Source: an uncultured Oceanobacillus sp.
GTDB lineage: Bacteria > Bacillota > Bacilli > Bacillales > Amphibacillaceae
DNA: 54,035 bases
NCBI GenBank assembly: GCA_938004015.1
Contig: CALKWU010000016.1
Span: forward strand, 1 to 54,035
Direction: 5' to 3'
The position numbers and the translations under genes were made by a program. Under the pieces are notes generated by a model. The model had not been told where the DNA came from, did no database searches, and saw nothing but the letters and a program-made list of their open reading frames with translations. Shown here in pieces: positions 9,454 to 16,751 of this stretch. The stretch's first letter is position 1, and each line of letters begins with the position of its first letter.

Positions 9454-10488
9454 TCACATGTGATGATATTGTTTCAAGAAACGGATATCATTCGTATAGA
9501 AATTACGGATATCACTGACGCCATACTTCAACATCGCAATCCGTTCCGGTCCCATTCCAAAGGCGAATCCGCTATATTCAGCCGGGTCATACCCACCCAT
9601 TTCCAACACTTTCGGGTGAACCATCCCGGCGCCGAGTATTTCAATCCATCCTGTCCCTTTACATACGTTGCAACCATTTCCATCGCAAACTTTACAAGAA
9701 ATATCCATTTCAACAGACGGTTCTGTAAATGGGAAGTAGCTCGGGCGTAAACGGATTTCCCTGTCTTCTCCAAAAATATGTTTGGCGAATTTGTCCAGCG
9801 TTCCTTTCAAATCGCTCATACGCACATTCTTATCGACATAAAGCCCTTCGATTTGAGTGAATTGATGCGAATGTGTTGCATCATCACTATCCCGGCGATA
9901 AACCTTCCCTGGACAGATCATCTTAAACGGTTTTCCTCCATCGTACGCTTCCATCGTACGTGCTTGCACCGGGGAAGTATGGGTGCGGAGAAGCAATTCA
10001 TTTGTAATGTAAAATGAATCTTGCATATCTCTTGCCGGATGATCTTTAGGCAAGTTCAGCGCTTCGAAGTTGTAATAATCTGTTTCCACTTCCGGGCCTT
10101 CTTTAATTTCATAACCCATGCCGATGAATAAATCTTCAATTTCTTCGATAATGCTCGTTAACAGATGAGGGCCACCAACTCTTACTTTGCGCCCCGGCAA
10201 CGTGACATCAATCGTTTCCTCTTCCAATTGCTTGTTCAATGCAATTTCTTCGAGCTCTATAGTTTTTGCTTCAATCGCTTCCGTTATGGCATTACGGACT
10301 TTATTGGCAATTTCACCGATGATCGGCCGTTCCTCAGGCGGAAGCTTACCCATTCCTTTCAAGACTTTAGTGATCGAGCCTTTTTTACCCAGATACGTGA
10401 CACGGATATCTTGAAGGCTTTGCATGTCATCCACTTGTTCAATTTTTTCCAGCGCTTCTCGCTTGAGCGTTTCCAGTTGCTCCTTCAT
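9454..10488 (-). CDS. pheS: Phenylalanyl-tRNA synthetase alpha subunit
   Basis: A 344-residue PheS with an N-terminal coiled coil (about 1-80) and the class II catalytic core. Visible motifs are motif 1 around HLLTSIIEEIEDLFIGMGYE, motif 2 FKMICPGKVYRRDSDDATHSHQF, and motif 3 GFAFGMGPERIAMLKYG. A CxxC-x-CxxC zinc-like loop (CKVCDGNGCNVCKGTGW) precedes motif 3, as in other Bacillus PheS. ATG is preceded by AGGAGTTGTG. It is controlled by the T-box leader directly upstream. Confidence 0.97.
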   Translation of the reverse strand: MKEQLETLKREALEKIEQVDDMQSLQDIRVTYLGKKGSITKVLKGMGKLPPEERPIIGEIANKVRNAITEAIEAKTIELEEIALNKQLEEETIDVTLPGRKVRVGGPHLLTSIIEEIEDLFIGMGYEIKEGPEVETDYYNFEALNLPKDHPARDMQDSFYITNELLLRTHTSPVQARTMEAYDGGKPFKMICPGKVYRRDSDDATHSHQFTQIEGLYVDKNVRMSDLKGTLDKFAKHIFGEDREIRLRPSYFPFTEPSVEMDISCKVCDGNGCNVCKGTGWIEILGAGMVHPKVLEMGGYDPAEYSGFAFGMGPERIAMLKYGVSDIRNFYTNDIRFLKQYHHM

Positions 10489-10515
10489 TCACAACTCCTC
10501 CTATTTTTTATAAAT

Positions 10516-10786
10516 AAAAAAGCCCCTTCCCAAAAAGGGACGAGGCTATTATTTCGCGGTACCACCCTTGTTGACAGCCTAAAAATGCTGTCCAACTCAT
10601 TTTTGTTAACGGAACTCTATTCCGGGACACCTTTACTTGCTAAGCGGCAAGGTCCAAGTGCCAGCTCCAGAGTGAAATAGTGAAATCCAACATTGGAAAT
10701 GCTTGCAGTCTACGGCATTTCCTCCCTGGGAATGTTTGCACGGAATCCACCCGGCTCTTTCAACGCTTTTCAATTAATTCAATTCT
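10516..10786 (-). promoter_or_regulatory. T-box riboswitch leader of pheST
   Basis: The minus strand carries the conserved T-box sequence AAGGGTGGTACCGCG (10555-10569), followed by a terminator hairpin (10521-10547: AGCCTCGTCCC arm, GGGAAGGGGCT arm) and a U-run. The roughly 270-base leader between promoter and pheS is the usual size. T-box leaders bind uncharged tRNA through a specifier codon and the NCCA end, giving antitermination when the amino acid is short. Context predicts a phenylalanine (UUC) specifier; TTC triplets occur in the stem I region but I could not assign the specifier loop unambiguously. Confidence 0.93.
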
Positions 10787-10792
10787 TCATCC

Positions 10793-10821
10793 ATTATAGT
10801 TAATTTGAACGGAGCTTGCAA
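10793..10821 (-). promoter_or_regulatory. Sigma-A promoter of pheST
   Basis: The minus strand has TTGCAA, a 17-base spacer, and TATAAT. The -35 lies inside the last codons of the upstream methyltransferase gene, and the predicted start is about 10786, just ahead of the T-box leader. Confidence 0.72.
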
Positions 10822-11570
10822 GTTTCATTTTTCACGTGATACATCAAAATTCCGGCGGCAACGCTCACATTTAAAGATTCAGCTTGTCCGTAAATCGGTA
10901 TTTTGACCCGCTTATCACTTGCTGATAGAAGTTCTTCACTTACACCACTACCTTCATTTCCGAAAATCAGGGCGACTTTTTCCGGTACGGTCGTTTCTTG
11001 ATAGTATTCCGCTGCTTCCAATGCGGTCACCCAAATGGCGACACCTTCACTTTTCAGTTGTTCCACTTCCGTCAACAAATCGGTCTCATAAACCGGAATA
11101 TGGAATAAGGAACCTTGGGTCGCCCGAACAACTTTGTCATTATATAAATCGACAGTCCCTTTGCCTAATACGACCGCATCCATACCAACTGCATCGGCAG
11201 TGCGGATGATCGTTCCCAGATTTCCCGGGTCTTGGATCGCATCGATCAACACAAAGTAATTCCCTTTCCGTTTGATTTCACGTTTAATTTTTATGACAGC
11301 GGCGATTCCTTGTGGTGCTTGTGTTTGGGATATGTGTGCAAACACTTTGCGGCTTACTCTCACGACAGGGAAATTTTCCGCCCATGTCGGAAGCGAAACA
11401 GTTTCCTCAACGATGATTTCCAAGATTTCCTGATCGCTTTTCCACGCTTCTTCCACGAGATGCAACCCTTCGACTAAAAATGCCTGATTTTCATTTCTTC
11501 CTTTTCTCTTATGCAATTTACGCCACATTTTGACTTTTTCATTAGCAAGAGAAGTAATCAATGGCTTCAT
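10800..11570 (-). CDS. SpoU/TrmH family RNA 2'-O-methyltransferase (YsgA-like)
   Basis: A 256-residue SPOUT methyltransferase. The N-terminal substrate-binding part (about 1-100, with KRKGRNENQAFLVEGLHLVEEA) is followed by the knotted SAM-binding domain: LIDAIQDPGNLGTIIRTADAVG (motif 1), LIFGNEGSGVSEELL (motif 2) and IPIYGQAESLNVSVAAGILMY (motif 3). The family 2'-O-methylates ribose in rRNA or tRNA; the exact target is unknown here. Its position beside pheS and sspI matches ysgA of B. subtilis. The ribosome site before ATG is weak (AAAGG). Confidence 0.9.
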   Translation of the reverse strand: MKPLITSLANEKVKMWRKLHKRKGRNENQAFLVEGLHLVEEAWKSDQEILEIIVEETVSLPTWAENFPVVRVSRKVFAHISQTQAPQGIAAVIKIKREIKRKGNYFVLIDAIQDPGNLGTIIRTADAVGMDAVVLGKGTVDLYNDKVVRATQGSLFHIPVYETDLLTEVEQLKSEGVAIWVTALEAAEYYQETTVPEKVALIFGNEGSGVSEELLSASDKRVKIPIYGQAESLNVSVAAGILMYHVKNETCKLRSN

Positions 11571-11670
11571 CCTTTATTCGTTTCTTGAATTTATCATACA
11601 TATTTTCATGTGCTCCGGTCAAACTAACGGTAAACTGTGCTGATGATGAATGTTGAAGGAGGAAAGAACA

Positions 11671-11895
11671 ATGAATTTGAATTTACGGAAAGCGATATTA
11701 AGTAACATATCGACAAATGACCAGGCCCAATTGGAAGCGACCATTGTCGATGCAATTCAAAACGGTGAAGAAAAAATGCTTCCCGGTCTCGGTGTCTTAT
11801 TCGAACTCATTTGGCAACAGGCAGATGAAGAGATGAAACAGGAAATGATCGAAAGTTTGGAAGACGGTGTGAAACAAGCATCTCAAGCTTTATAA
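11671..11895 (+). CDS. sspI: Small acid-soluble spore protein SspI
   Basis: A 74-residue protein starting MNLNLRKAILSNIS with the SspI pattern (AQLEATIVDAIQNGEEKMLPGLGVLFELIW). It is a minor small acid-soluble protein of the forespore core; it is not one of the alpha/beta-type DNA binders. The ATG is preceded by AAGGAGGAAAG; an in-frame earlier start at 11650 lacks a ribosome site. It diverges from the methyltransferase gene as in B. subtilis. Expression is expected in the forespore (sigma-G), but I did not find a convincing sigma-G promoter. Confidence 0.94.
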   Translation: MNLNLRKAILSNISTNDQAQLEATIVDAIQNGEEKMLPGLGVLFELIWQQADEEMKQEMIESLEDGVKQASQAL

Positions 11896-11910
11896 ATTTA
11901 TTTATGGACG

Positions 11911-12011
11911 AAAACCCGGACATTCCCTTCATGAATAAGTCCCATTTACGAAAGTATATGGGAATTTCCCACATATGTTTGCAGTAGTGGGAAAGGAATG
12001 ATCCGGGTTTT
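11911..12011. other. Predicted three-way-junction RNA structure after sspI
   Basis: Arms 11911-11926 and 11995-12011 pair over 16 bases with one bulged A (ends AAAACCCGGA and TCCGGGTTTT). They enclose two more hairpins back to back: 11941-11962, with arms CCCAT-T-TAC and GTA-T-ATGGG closing a GAAA tetraloop, and 11965-11994, TTTCCCAC with GTGGGAAA. The whole is a compact three-way junction 15 bases after the sspI stop. It may be an elaborate terminator, a small RNA, or a miniature mobile element; I could not match it to a known family. Confidence 0.5.
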
Positions 12012-12014
12012 CCA

Positions 12015-12039
12015 ATGATCGCAATCATCGTATTTTTCA
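12015..12039 (+). terminator. Small hairpin with T-run before the DinB-like gene
   Basis: ATGAT-CGCA-ATCAT is followed by CGTATTTTT. It could end transcription from sspI after the three-way-junction element. Confidence 0.4.
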
Positions 12040-12094
12040 TTTTTATTTTTCCATGATAGACTATGGGGTGAACATGTTAGAAAGGGGTTTGGTC

Positions 12095-12574
12095 ATGTAT
12101 CGTAAAGTCGATGATTTCGTTCAAGATTGGGAATATTCAAGCAAGGGAACAATGAAGGTTTTGGAAGCAATGACAGATGAAAAATTAGATCAAGCAATTG
12201 TGGAAGGTCATAATACATTACGGTGGCTCGCTTGGCACCTCGCAACGGCACAAATCTACTTCGCAGGATTATTAGGATTGAGGTTGAAGACTTCATTAGA
12301 TCCGAAACATTCTCCAAAAACGGTCCAAGAAATTGTCGATGGTTACAAAGCGGTGAACAATGAACTTCTTGAATTGGTAAAAAAAGAGTTCACCGACGAA
12401 GACCTTGTCGAAGAAGTCGATCAACACGGCCGTCCGACCCCGCGCGGAGAAATCTTGCGCACATTGATCGATCATCAAACCCACCACCGGGGGCAAATGA
12501 CGGTTCTACTCCGTCAAGCAAACTTGAAAGTGCCCGGAGTCATGGGTCCGACAAAGGAAGATTTGGAAAAATGA
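12095..12574 (+). CDS. DinB/YfiT-like four-helix metalloprotein
   Basis: A 159-residue DinB-superfamily protein. The four-helix-bundle metal site is recognisable from the histidine in RWLAWHLATAQIYFAG (about residue 46) and the C-terminal LIDHQTHHRGQMTVLLRQ. Bacterial DinB/YfiT proteins are thiol-dependent (often bacillithiol) transferases or uncharacterised. No partner genes suggest a substrate. I chose ATG at 12095 (MYRKVDDFVQDWEY) with GAAAGGGG seven bases upstream; in-frame ATGs at 12053 and 12074 are alternatives. A strong terminator follows. Confidence 0.82.
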   Translation: MYRKVDDFVQDWEYSSKGTMKVLEAMTDEKLDQAIVEGHNTLRWLAWHLATAQIYFAGLLGLRLKTSLDPKHSPKTVQEIVDGYKAVNNELLELVKKEFTDEDLVEEVDQHGRPTPRGEILRTLIDHQTHHRGQMTVLLRQANLKVPGVMGPTKEDLEK

Positions 12575-12582
12575 ACGGACAC

Positions 12583-12609
12583 GGGACATGTTTTTACATG
12601 TCCTGTTTT
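12583..12609 (+). terminator. Terminator of the DinB-like gene
   Basis: GGACATGT pairs with ACATGTCC around TTTT, followed by TGTTTTT. Confidence 0.85.
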
Positions 12610-12623
12610 TATTGAACAAAACC

Positions 12624-12637
12624 AGAACACACGTTCC
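12624..12637. promoter_or_regulatory. LexA (DinR) operator over the toxin promoter
   Basis: AGAACACACGTTCC matches the Bacillus LexA consensus CGAACRNRYGTTYC at 13 of 14 positions, with a perfect GAAC-N4-GTTC core at 12625-12636. It occupies the -35 position of the promoter whose -10 is at 12648-12653, an ideal place for repression. SOS control of the downstream peptide is inferred from this. Confidence 0.75.
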
Positions 12638-12644
12638 TGTTTTG

Positions 12645-12653
12645 TGCTATAAT
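12645..12653 (+). promoter_or_regulatory. Extended -10 promoter of the holin-like toxin gene
   Basis: TGCTATAAT is an extended -10 element (TG-N-TATAAT). The spaced -35 position (GAACAC) is not consensus and is covered by the LexA box. Predicted transcript start is near 12660, leaving a leader of about 55 bases before the ribosome site. Confidence 0.65.
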
Positions 12654-12714
12654 AGTTTTGCAATAGACTTTGACGGAAGATGATCAATCCTTCTGCTTTT
12701 AGGAGGTGTTGCTT

Positions 12715-12798
12715 GTGGAAATCAATGAAGCGTTGACACTGATGATTTCATTCGCTGCACTCGTTGCCTTCATCATGGCTGCGAAAAAAGAAAAATGA
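12715..12798 (+). CDS. Putative holin-like toxin peptide, 27 aa
   Basis: A GTG-initiated 27-residue peptide: MEINEALTLMISFAALVAFI followed by a MAAKKEK tail. One hydrophobic helix with an ALTLMISF core and a lysine-rich C-terminus is the pattern of the putative holin-like toxin (Hol-Tox) family of Firmicute type I toxins, as I recall it. The ribosome site is near perfect (AGGAGGTG, six to seven bases before GTG). Members act at the cytoplasmic membrane; activity here is inferred. The gene has its own promoter with a LexA box and its own terminator. I could not find a clear promoter for an antisense antitoxin RNA on the other strand. Confidence 0.78.
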   Translation: MEINEALTLMISFAALVAFIMAAKKEK

Positions 12799-12841
12799 CC
12801 CCGTTTCAAAGGAGCCATCAAAAGGTTTGTCTTCTTCCCTC

Positions 12842-12862
12842 AAGTGCAATAGGTCTATTGTG
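12842..12862 (+). other. Hairpin in the 3' part of the toxin transcript
   Basis: AGTGCAATAG and CTATTGTGC are near-complementary and sit just before the terminator stem. In type I toxin mRNAs such 3' structure can hold the message inactive or meet an antisense RNA; here that is only inference. Confidence 0.4.
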
Positions 12863-12900
12863 CCGTTTCATACTGGTCCTATGAGACGGCTTTTCTATTT
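12863..12900 (+). terminator. Terminator of the toxin gene
   Basis: CCGTTTCATA pairs with TATGAGACGG (ten pairs, one wobble) around seven bases, followed by CTTTTCTATTT. Confidence 0.78.
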
Positions 12901-12999
12901 AACTAAATCGATTATACCATAATTCCGCCAAAAACATGTGAGAATTGCAATTTCCCTTAGATACTAGTAAAATATGAGGTAACGAAAGTGGGGATTTGT

Positions 13000-13608
13000 A
13001 TGGATATACGTGATATGCAGCAATCGATGCAATTGCAAGCATTACAGACGATGACTTCCGGAAATACGAGGTCAAATACAGATACGTCGTTTGCCGATTT
13101 TGCTTTCAAACAATTGTTGCAGAAAAAAATCAACCAAGCCAAGGCGATGATGCAAACAAATGCCACTTCGACACCTACTTTACCGAACATGCAGCTTGGC
13201 CATTTTTCGACGAATGCCATCATCACCAATCCGACCGCTTATGATGATATTATTGAAGAAGCAAGTCAACGGTTTGGAATCGATCAACGGCTGATCCGCA
13301 GTGTCATCCAAGCGGAATCCGGATTTAATCCGAATGCGACCAGCCGTTCTGGTGCACAAGGATTGATGCAATTAATGCCGGCGACCGCAAGAGGTTTAGG
13401 GGTTATGAATGCTTATGATCCACGGGAAAATATTTTTGGAGGAACCAAGTATTTGCGGCAAATGCTTGACAGGTACAACCAAAATCTGGAACTTGCCTTA
13501 GCCGCCTATAATGCCGGACCGGGCAATGTCGATAAATATAAAGGGATACCTCCTTTCCAGGAAACACAAAACTATGTAAGAAAAGTGATGAATAGCTATT
13601 TGGCATGA
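13000..13608 (+). CDS. Lytic transglycosylase domain protein
   Basis: A 202-residue protein with a C-terminal SLT (goose-lysozyme-like) domain from about residue 80. The catalytic glutamate is E106 in VIQAESGFNPNA, followed by GAQGLMQLMPATA and AAYNAGPGNVDKY, the classic motif series. Such enzymes cleave peptidoglycan glycan strands to 1,6-anhydromuramyl ends. The first 75 residues are low-complexity, with no clear signal peptide, as in the B. subtilis YjbJ/CwlQ-type protein. ATG with GGGGA upstream is preferred; a GTG at 12988 behind GAGGT is a fair alternative. Confidence 0.9.
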   Translation: MDIRDMQQSMQLQALQTMTSGNTRSNTDTSFADFAFKQLLQKKINQAKAMMQTNATSTPTLPNMQLGHFSTNAIITNPTAYDDIIEEASQRFGIDQRLIRSVIQAESGFNPNATSRSGAQGLMQLMPATARGLGVMNAYDPRENIFGGTKYLRQMLDRYNQNLELALAAYNAGPGNVDKYKGIPPFQETQNYVRKVMNSYLA

Positions 13609-13614
13609 AAATGA

Positions 13615-13646
13615 AAATTCCGGACATCAAGCGTCCGGAATTTTTT
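13615..13646. terminator. Terminator between transglycosylase gene and M42 peptidase gene
   Basis: AATTCCGGAC and GTCCGGAATT pair around seven bases; T-runs on both strands suit the convergent genes. Confidence 0.88.
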
Positions 13647-13653
13647 ATTGATT

Positions 13654-14739
13654 TTAAGCTAAAATCAGTTCATTCACTGTATCTCGATCGAGCTTTTTAA
13701 TCACTTCGACGATCAGTTTGACGGCATTTTCAAAGTCATCCCGATGGAGAATCGCCGCATGGGAATGGATGTAGCGAGTGGCAATGGTTATCGATAAGGA
13801 CGGCACTCCATTCGCAGTCAAATGGATGGCGCCGGAATCTGTTCCGCCACCGGCAATGGACGTATACTGATAAGGTATCTCTTTTTCTTCAGCTGTTTTC
13901 ACGACTAAATCACGTAATCCTTTATGGGAAACCATAGAAGCATCGTACAATACGATTTGCGGTCCTTTTCCGAGATCGCCTTGTGCTTCTTTGGCACTAA
14001 TCCCAGGAGTGTCGCCAGCAATTCCTACGTCAACACCGAACCCGATATCCGGTTGAATGTGGTGTGCGGCAGTTCTAGCTCCTCGGAGTCCCACTTCCTC
14101 TTGAACCGTTCCTACTCCGTAAACGATGTTCGGGTGATCGACACCTTGCAATTGTTTCAACACATCAATGGCGATCGCCAAGCCGATTCGGTTATCCCAC
14201 GCTTTGGCCATCAACATCTTTTCATTTTTCAGTTGAGTGAATTCAAAATAAGGAACGATGGTGTGGCCCGGCCGTACTCCAAACTCCTCCGCTTCTTCTT
14301 TGCTGGATGCACCAATATCAATGAACATATCTTTGATTTCGTATGGTTTTTTACGAGCTTCCGGAGAAAGGATGTGCGGTGGTTTTGAACCGATGACTCC
14401 AGGTACTTCTCCTTTATCGCCCAAAATGGTCACGCGCTGGGCGAGCATCACTTGGTTCCACCAGCCTCCGACCGTCTGGAAATAGATGAATCCTTTATCA
14501 TCAATACGGGTAACCATAAAGCCGATTTCATCCAAATGTCCTGCTACCATAATTTTTGGACCATTTTCATCACCGGTCTTTTTGGCAATGGAACTTCCAA
14601 GGTTGTCCGTTGTCACTTCATCTGCATAAGGCGAGATGTATTTCTCGAACACCTCTCTGACTTCCCTTTCATTTCCAGGAATGCCATTTGCATCGGTTAA
14701 ATCTTTCAGCATTGTTAAAGTTTCATCCAATTTCGTCAT
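13654..14739 (-). CDS. ysdC: M42 family glutamyl aminopeptidase / endoglucanase-like (YsdC)
   Basis: A 361-residue M42 metallo-aminopeptidase. Metal-site motifs are visible: MVAGHLDEIGFMV, KAWDNRIGLAIAID, VQEEVGLRGARTAA (catalytic EE), GFGVDVGIAGDTPG and the late RYIHSHAAILHRDD histidine. The family forms large tetrahedral dodecamers in the cytoplasm that trim N-terminal residues from peptides. The same gene sits near dut-like and ysdB genes in B. subtilis. ATG is preceded by AGAGGAAG. Confidence 0.93.
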   Translation of the reverse strand: MTKLDETLTMLKDLTDANGIPGNEREVREVFEKYISPYADEVTTDNLGSSIAKKTGDENGPKIMVAGHLDEIGFMVTRIDDKGFIYFQTVGGWWNQVMLAQRVTILGDKGEVPGVIGSKPPHILSPEARKKPYEIKDMFIDIGASSKEEAEEFGVRPGHTIVPYFEFTQLKNEKMLMAKAWDNRIGLAIAIDVLKQLQGVDHPNIVYGVGTVQEEVGLRGARTAAHHIQPDIGFGVDVGIAGDTPGISAKEAQGDLGKGPQIVLYDASMVSHKGLRDLVVKTAEEKEIPYQYTSIAGGGTDSGAIHLTANGVPSLSITIATRYIHSHAAILHRDDFENAVKLIVEVIKKLDRDTVNELILA

Positions 14740-14866
14740 CTTCCACTTCCTCTCATTTTTATTACAACTTCAAGTATAAACCTATTAAATAGAAATATCA
14801 AAATTGTTAGTAACCCCCGAAAAAACTGGGTCGTCATTTTCAGACGGCAAAAATCCGTTTCGGACT

Positions 14867-15319
14867 TCAATCTTTTCCATGATCGGATGAACCTGATGAA
14901 CCGAAACCTCCCTCTCCCCTGTCTGTTTCTGACAATTCTTCCGTTTGTGCAAGTTTTACCGGTAATACAGGGGCAATCACCATTTGGGCAATCCTCATAT
15001 GTTTTTCAACTTTAAAATCTTCTTTTCCGTGGTTGATCAAAATGATTTTTATTTCTCCTCTATATCCTTCATCAATCGTTCCAGGGCTATTCAGAACAGT
15101 AACCGCATGTTTCAAAGCCAAACCACTCCTTGGCCTAATTTGTGCTTCTGTCCCCTTTGGCAACTCCAATTGGATTCCTGTGCGTACTAACGCGGCTTCT
15201 CCAGGTTCGATCACTTTTTCCTCAATCGAAAATAAATCCAAACCGGCATCCCCTTCATTGGCACGGTAAGGCAATCTCGCATCGTCATGCATCAATTTTA
15301 TTTTCAATTCATACTCCAT
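14867..15319 (-). CDS. dut: Deoxyuridine 5'-triphosphate nucleotidohydrolase
   Basis: A 150-residue trimeric dUTPase, which hydrolyses dUTP to dUMP and pyrophosphate and keeps uracil out of DNA. All five motifs are present: DAGLDLFS (1), RPRSGLALKH (2), LNSPGTIDEGYRGE (3), MRIAQMVIAPV (4) and the flexible C-terminal arm RGEGGFGSSG (5). The gene stands alone between ysdC and ysdB. Trimeric dUTPases can be phage-derived, but nothing around it looks like phage. Confidence 0.95.
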   Translation of the reverse strand: MEYELKIKLMHDDARLPYRANEGDAGLDLFSIEEKVIEPGEAALVRTGIQLELPKGTEAQIRPRSGLALKHAVTVLNSPGTIDEGYRGEIKIILINHGKEDFKVEKHMRIAQMVIAPVLPVKLAQTEELSETDRGEGGFGSSGSSDHGKD

Positions 15320-15574
15320 TCAAATCACCTGCTTCAGAAATATTATGTATAGTTGCTAACGCTATATTACCATTCCATCAAATTCCTAGAAAAAACGCCA
15401 ATATTTTATCGTAAAAGATACCCATGGGATTTATTGCTTTAATGATGGACCTTACTCATCCTGATTTGAACCTCATCACGATATAAGATTTTTACAAATT
15501 TTTTCAGCACATTGAAACCTTTCATCCAGATCGTTCGTATGGAGTATTATACGATGAGTAAGGAGACGATGCAC

Positions 15575-15970
15575 ATGCTTGTACTCATGTTTCGCATACT
15601 TATTTTGCTGGCAATTATTCTCCTTGTTTATACTTGGGTTGAATATGTGAGAAGTCCCGAACGGAAAATGCGAATTGCAAAAGAGTTGAAACAGTTTTAC
15701 ATGTACGATGAACCGCATAACAGTAAAAAAAATTTACGTTTTGTATATAAAGGTTGTACATTTGAAGGGGAAAAATACGTAGGTGTCGCCGAGAATTCTT
15801 CGTTTGAAGTGACGAACATCCATATTACGGTCTGTGACCCAATGGAACTCAGGGGGATTACACGGGAAGATATTTATTTTTTGGAGAATGAAATCTTGTT
15901 GCGGTATCCCTATGCGAAAATCGAATGGAAACACCCGATCAACGAGCTGATCATAACCCCGATTGAATAA
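15575..15970 (+). CDS. ysdB: YsdB-like sigma-W pathway membrane protein
   Basis: A 131-residue protein with one N-terminal membrane helix (about 1-22, MLVLMFRILILLAIILLVY) and a basic cytoplasmic part with SPERKMRIAKELKQFY and a compact C-terminal domain. This matches YsdB, which in B. subtilis is needed for normal activation of the sigma-W envelope-stress regulon. Upstream in-frame ATGs exist; ATG at 15575 lies nine bases after AAGGAG and gives the length of YsdB. Placement near infC-rpmI-rplT supports the call. Confidence 0.78.
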   Translation: MLVLMFRILILLAIILLVYTWVEYVRSPERKMRIAKELKQFYMYDEPHNSKKNLRFVYKGCTFEGEKYVGVAENSSFEVTNIHITVCDPMELRGITREDIYFLENEILLRYPYAKIEWKHPINELIITPIE

Positions 15971-15971
15971 T

Positions 15972-16014
15972 ACACGAAACACACGTCAAGCCTTCATAGA
16001 CGTGTGTTTCGTGT
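15972..16014. terminator. Perfect 16-bp inverted repeat at the ysdB/VTT gene junction
   Basis: ACACGAAACACACGTC and its exact complement flank an 11-base spacer. It overlaps the last codons of the VTT gene and begins two bases after the ysdB stop. Neither strand has a good T-run beyond it, so it may be a terminator of unusual type or a processing site. Confidence 0.5.
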
Positions 16015-16579
16015 CTGTCATGAAGAAATCTTCCCACTTGATGATGATTTCTTTTCTTCGTAATAAATAGAGAAAAACGAGAAGAAGCGCCATTAAAACG
16101 CTGATCGTGTATGGGGATAAATTGGCAATGGTTCCGCCGATAGATGTGTAAACGAATGCCAGTGGAATATTCGTCAATAATGAGGCTTTAGTATATTCCT
16201 TAAAATTGGATGAGATTTCGATGAGACAAAGGGACAATAAATGGAAATGGATGAATGGAACTAACCGCAACAATACGATTTGTGCTTTCGTCAATTCACG
16301 ATGTTCACCAAAAAAACGTTTTTTCAAGCGGAGAATGCGGTTCAGCCCATTCGGCATTCTCAAGTAAATCCAATAAAATAATATGCTTGAGATTGTAATT
16401 CCGATTAATGAATAAAAGCTTCCGGCAATCGGGCCAAAAAAAATTCCGCCGGAAATACAGATGAATACGACAGGGATGAAAAATAAAGGCCGGAGTAAAT
16501 GAAAACAAATGAATAATAGTGGTGCGAACAAACCGCCGAATTCCACATAGTTGAGAAGGTCCGCCCCAATCGCCTCCAT
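15986..16579 (-). CDS. TVP38/TMEM64 (VTT domain) family membrane protein
   Basis: A 197-residue integral membrane protein with about six helices. The VTT signature is seen in ISGGIFFGPIAGSFYSLIGI and, later, LRLVPFIHFHLLSLCLIEIS and SIGGTIANLSPYT. The family is related to DedA and is associated with lipid scrambling or flipping in the membrane; no specific substrate can be given. The chosen ATG (MEAIGADLLNY) follows AAGGAGGAGAG; an earlier in-frame start has no ribosome site. The tail is basic (LRRKEIIIKWED). It converges on ysdB. Confidence 0.85.
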   Translation of the reverse strand: MEAIGADLLNYVEFGGLFAPLLFICFHLLRPLFFIPVVFICISGGIFFGPIAGSFYSLIGITISSILFYWIYLRMPNGLNRILRLKKRFFGEHRELTKAQIVLLRLVPFIHFHLLSLCLIEISSNFKEYTKASLLTNIPLAFVYTSIGGTIANLSPYTISVLMALLLVFLYLLRRKEIIIKWEDFFMTDTKHTSMKA

Positions 16580-16686
16580 GCCTCTCCTCCTTCTTTTATT
16601 CATTTTCTTTATTAACATATGTCAGATTCCACTGGTTTTATGACTCTAAACAAAACTCTTGTATTTTTCCTCCATATGTACATACA

Positions 16687-16740
16687 TAAAAAAATCAGCA
16701 GGCAATGTCATTCTCGGACGACCTTACCCACTGATTTTCG
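16687..16740 (-). terminator. Terminator of infC-rpmI-rplT
   Basis: On the minus strand AAAATCAG...GGTAAGGTC pairs with GATGACATTGCC...CTGATTTT, followed by TTTTATG. It contains AGTGGGTAAGGTC (16720-16732), a 13-mer also present in the thiT terminator. Confidence 0.75.
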
Positions 16741-16751
16741 TTTGATTTAGT

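Noticed and set aside
12800..12862. Antisense antitoxin RNA opposite the holin-like toxin gene.
   Set aside because: I searched the minus strand for -10/-35 pairs and found only poor matches, so no antitoxin feature is claimed.
14867..15319. dUTPase as a sign of prophage.
   Set aside because: No integrase, structural or lysis genes nearby; neighbours are conserved chromosomal genes.
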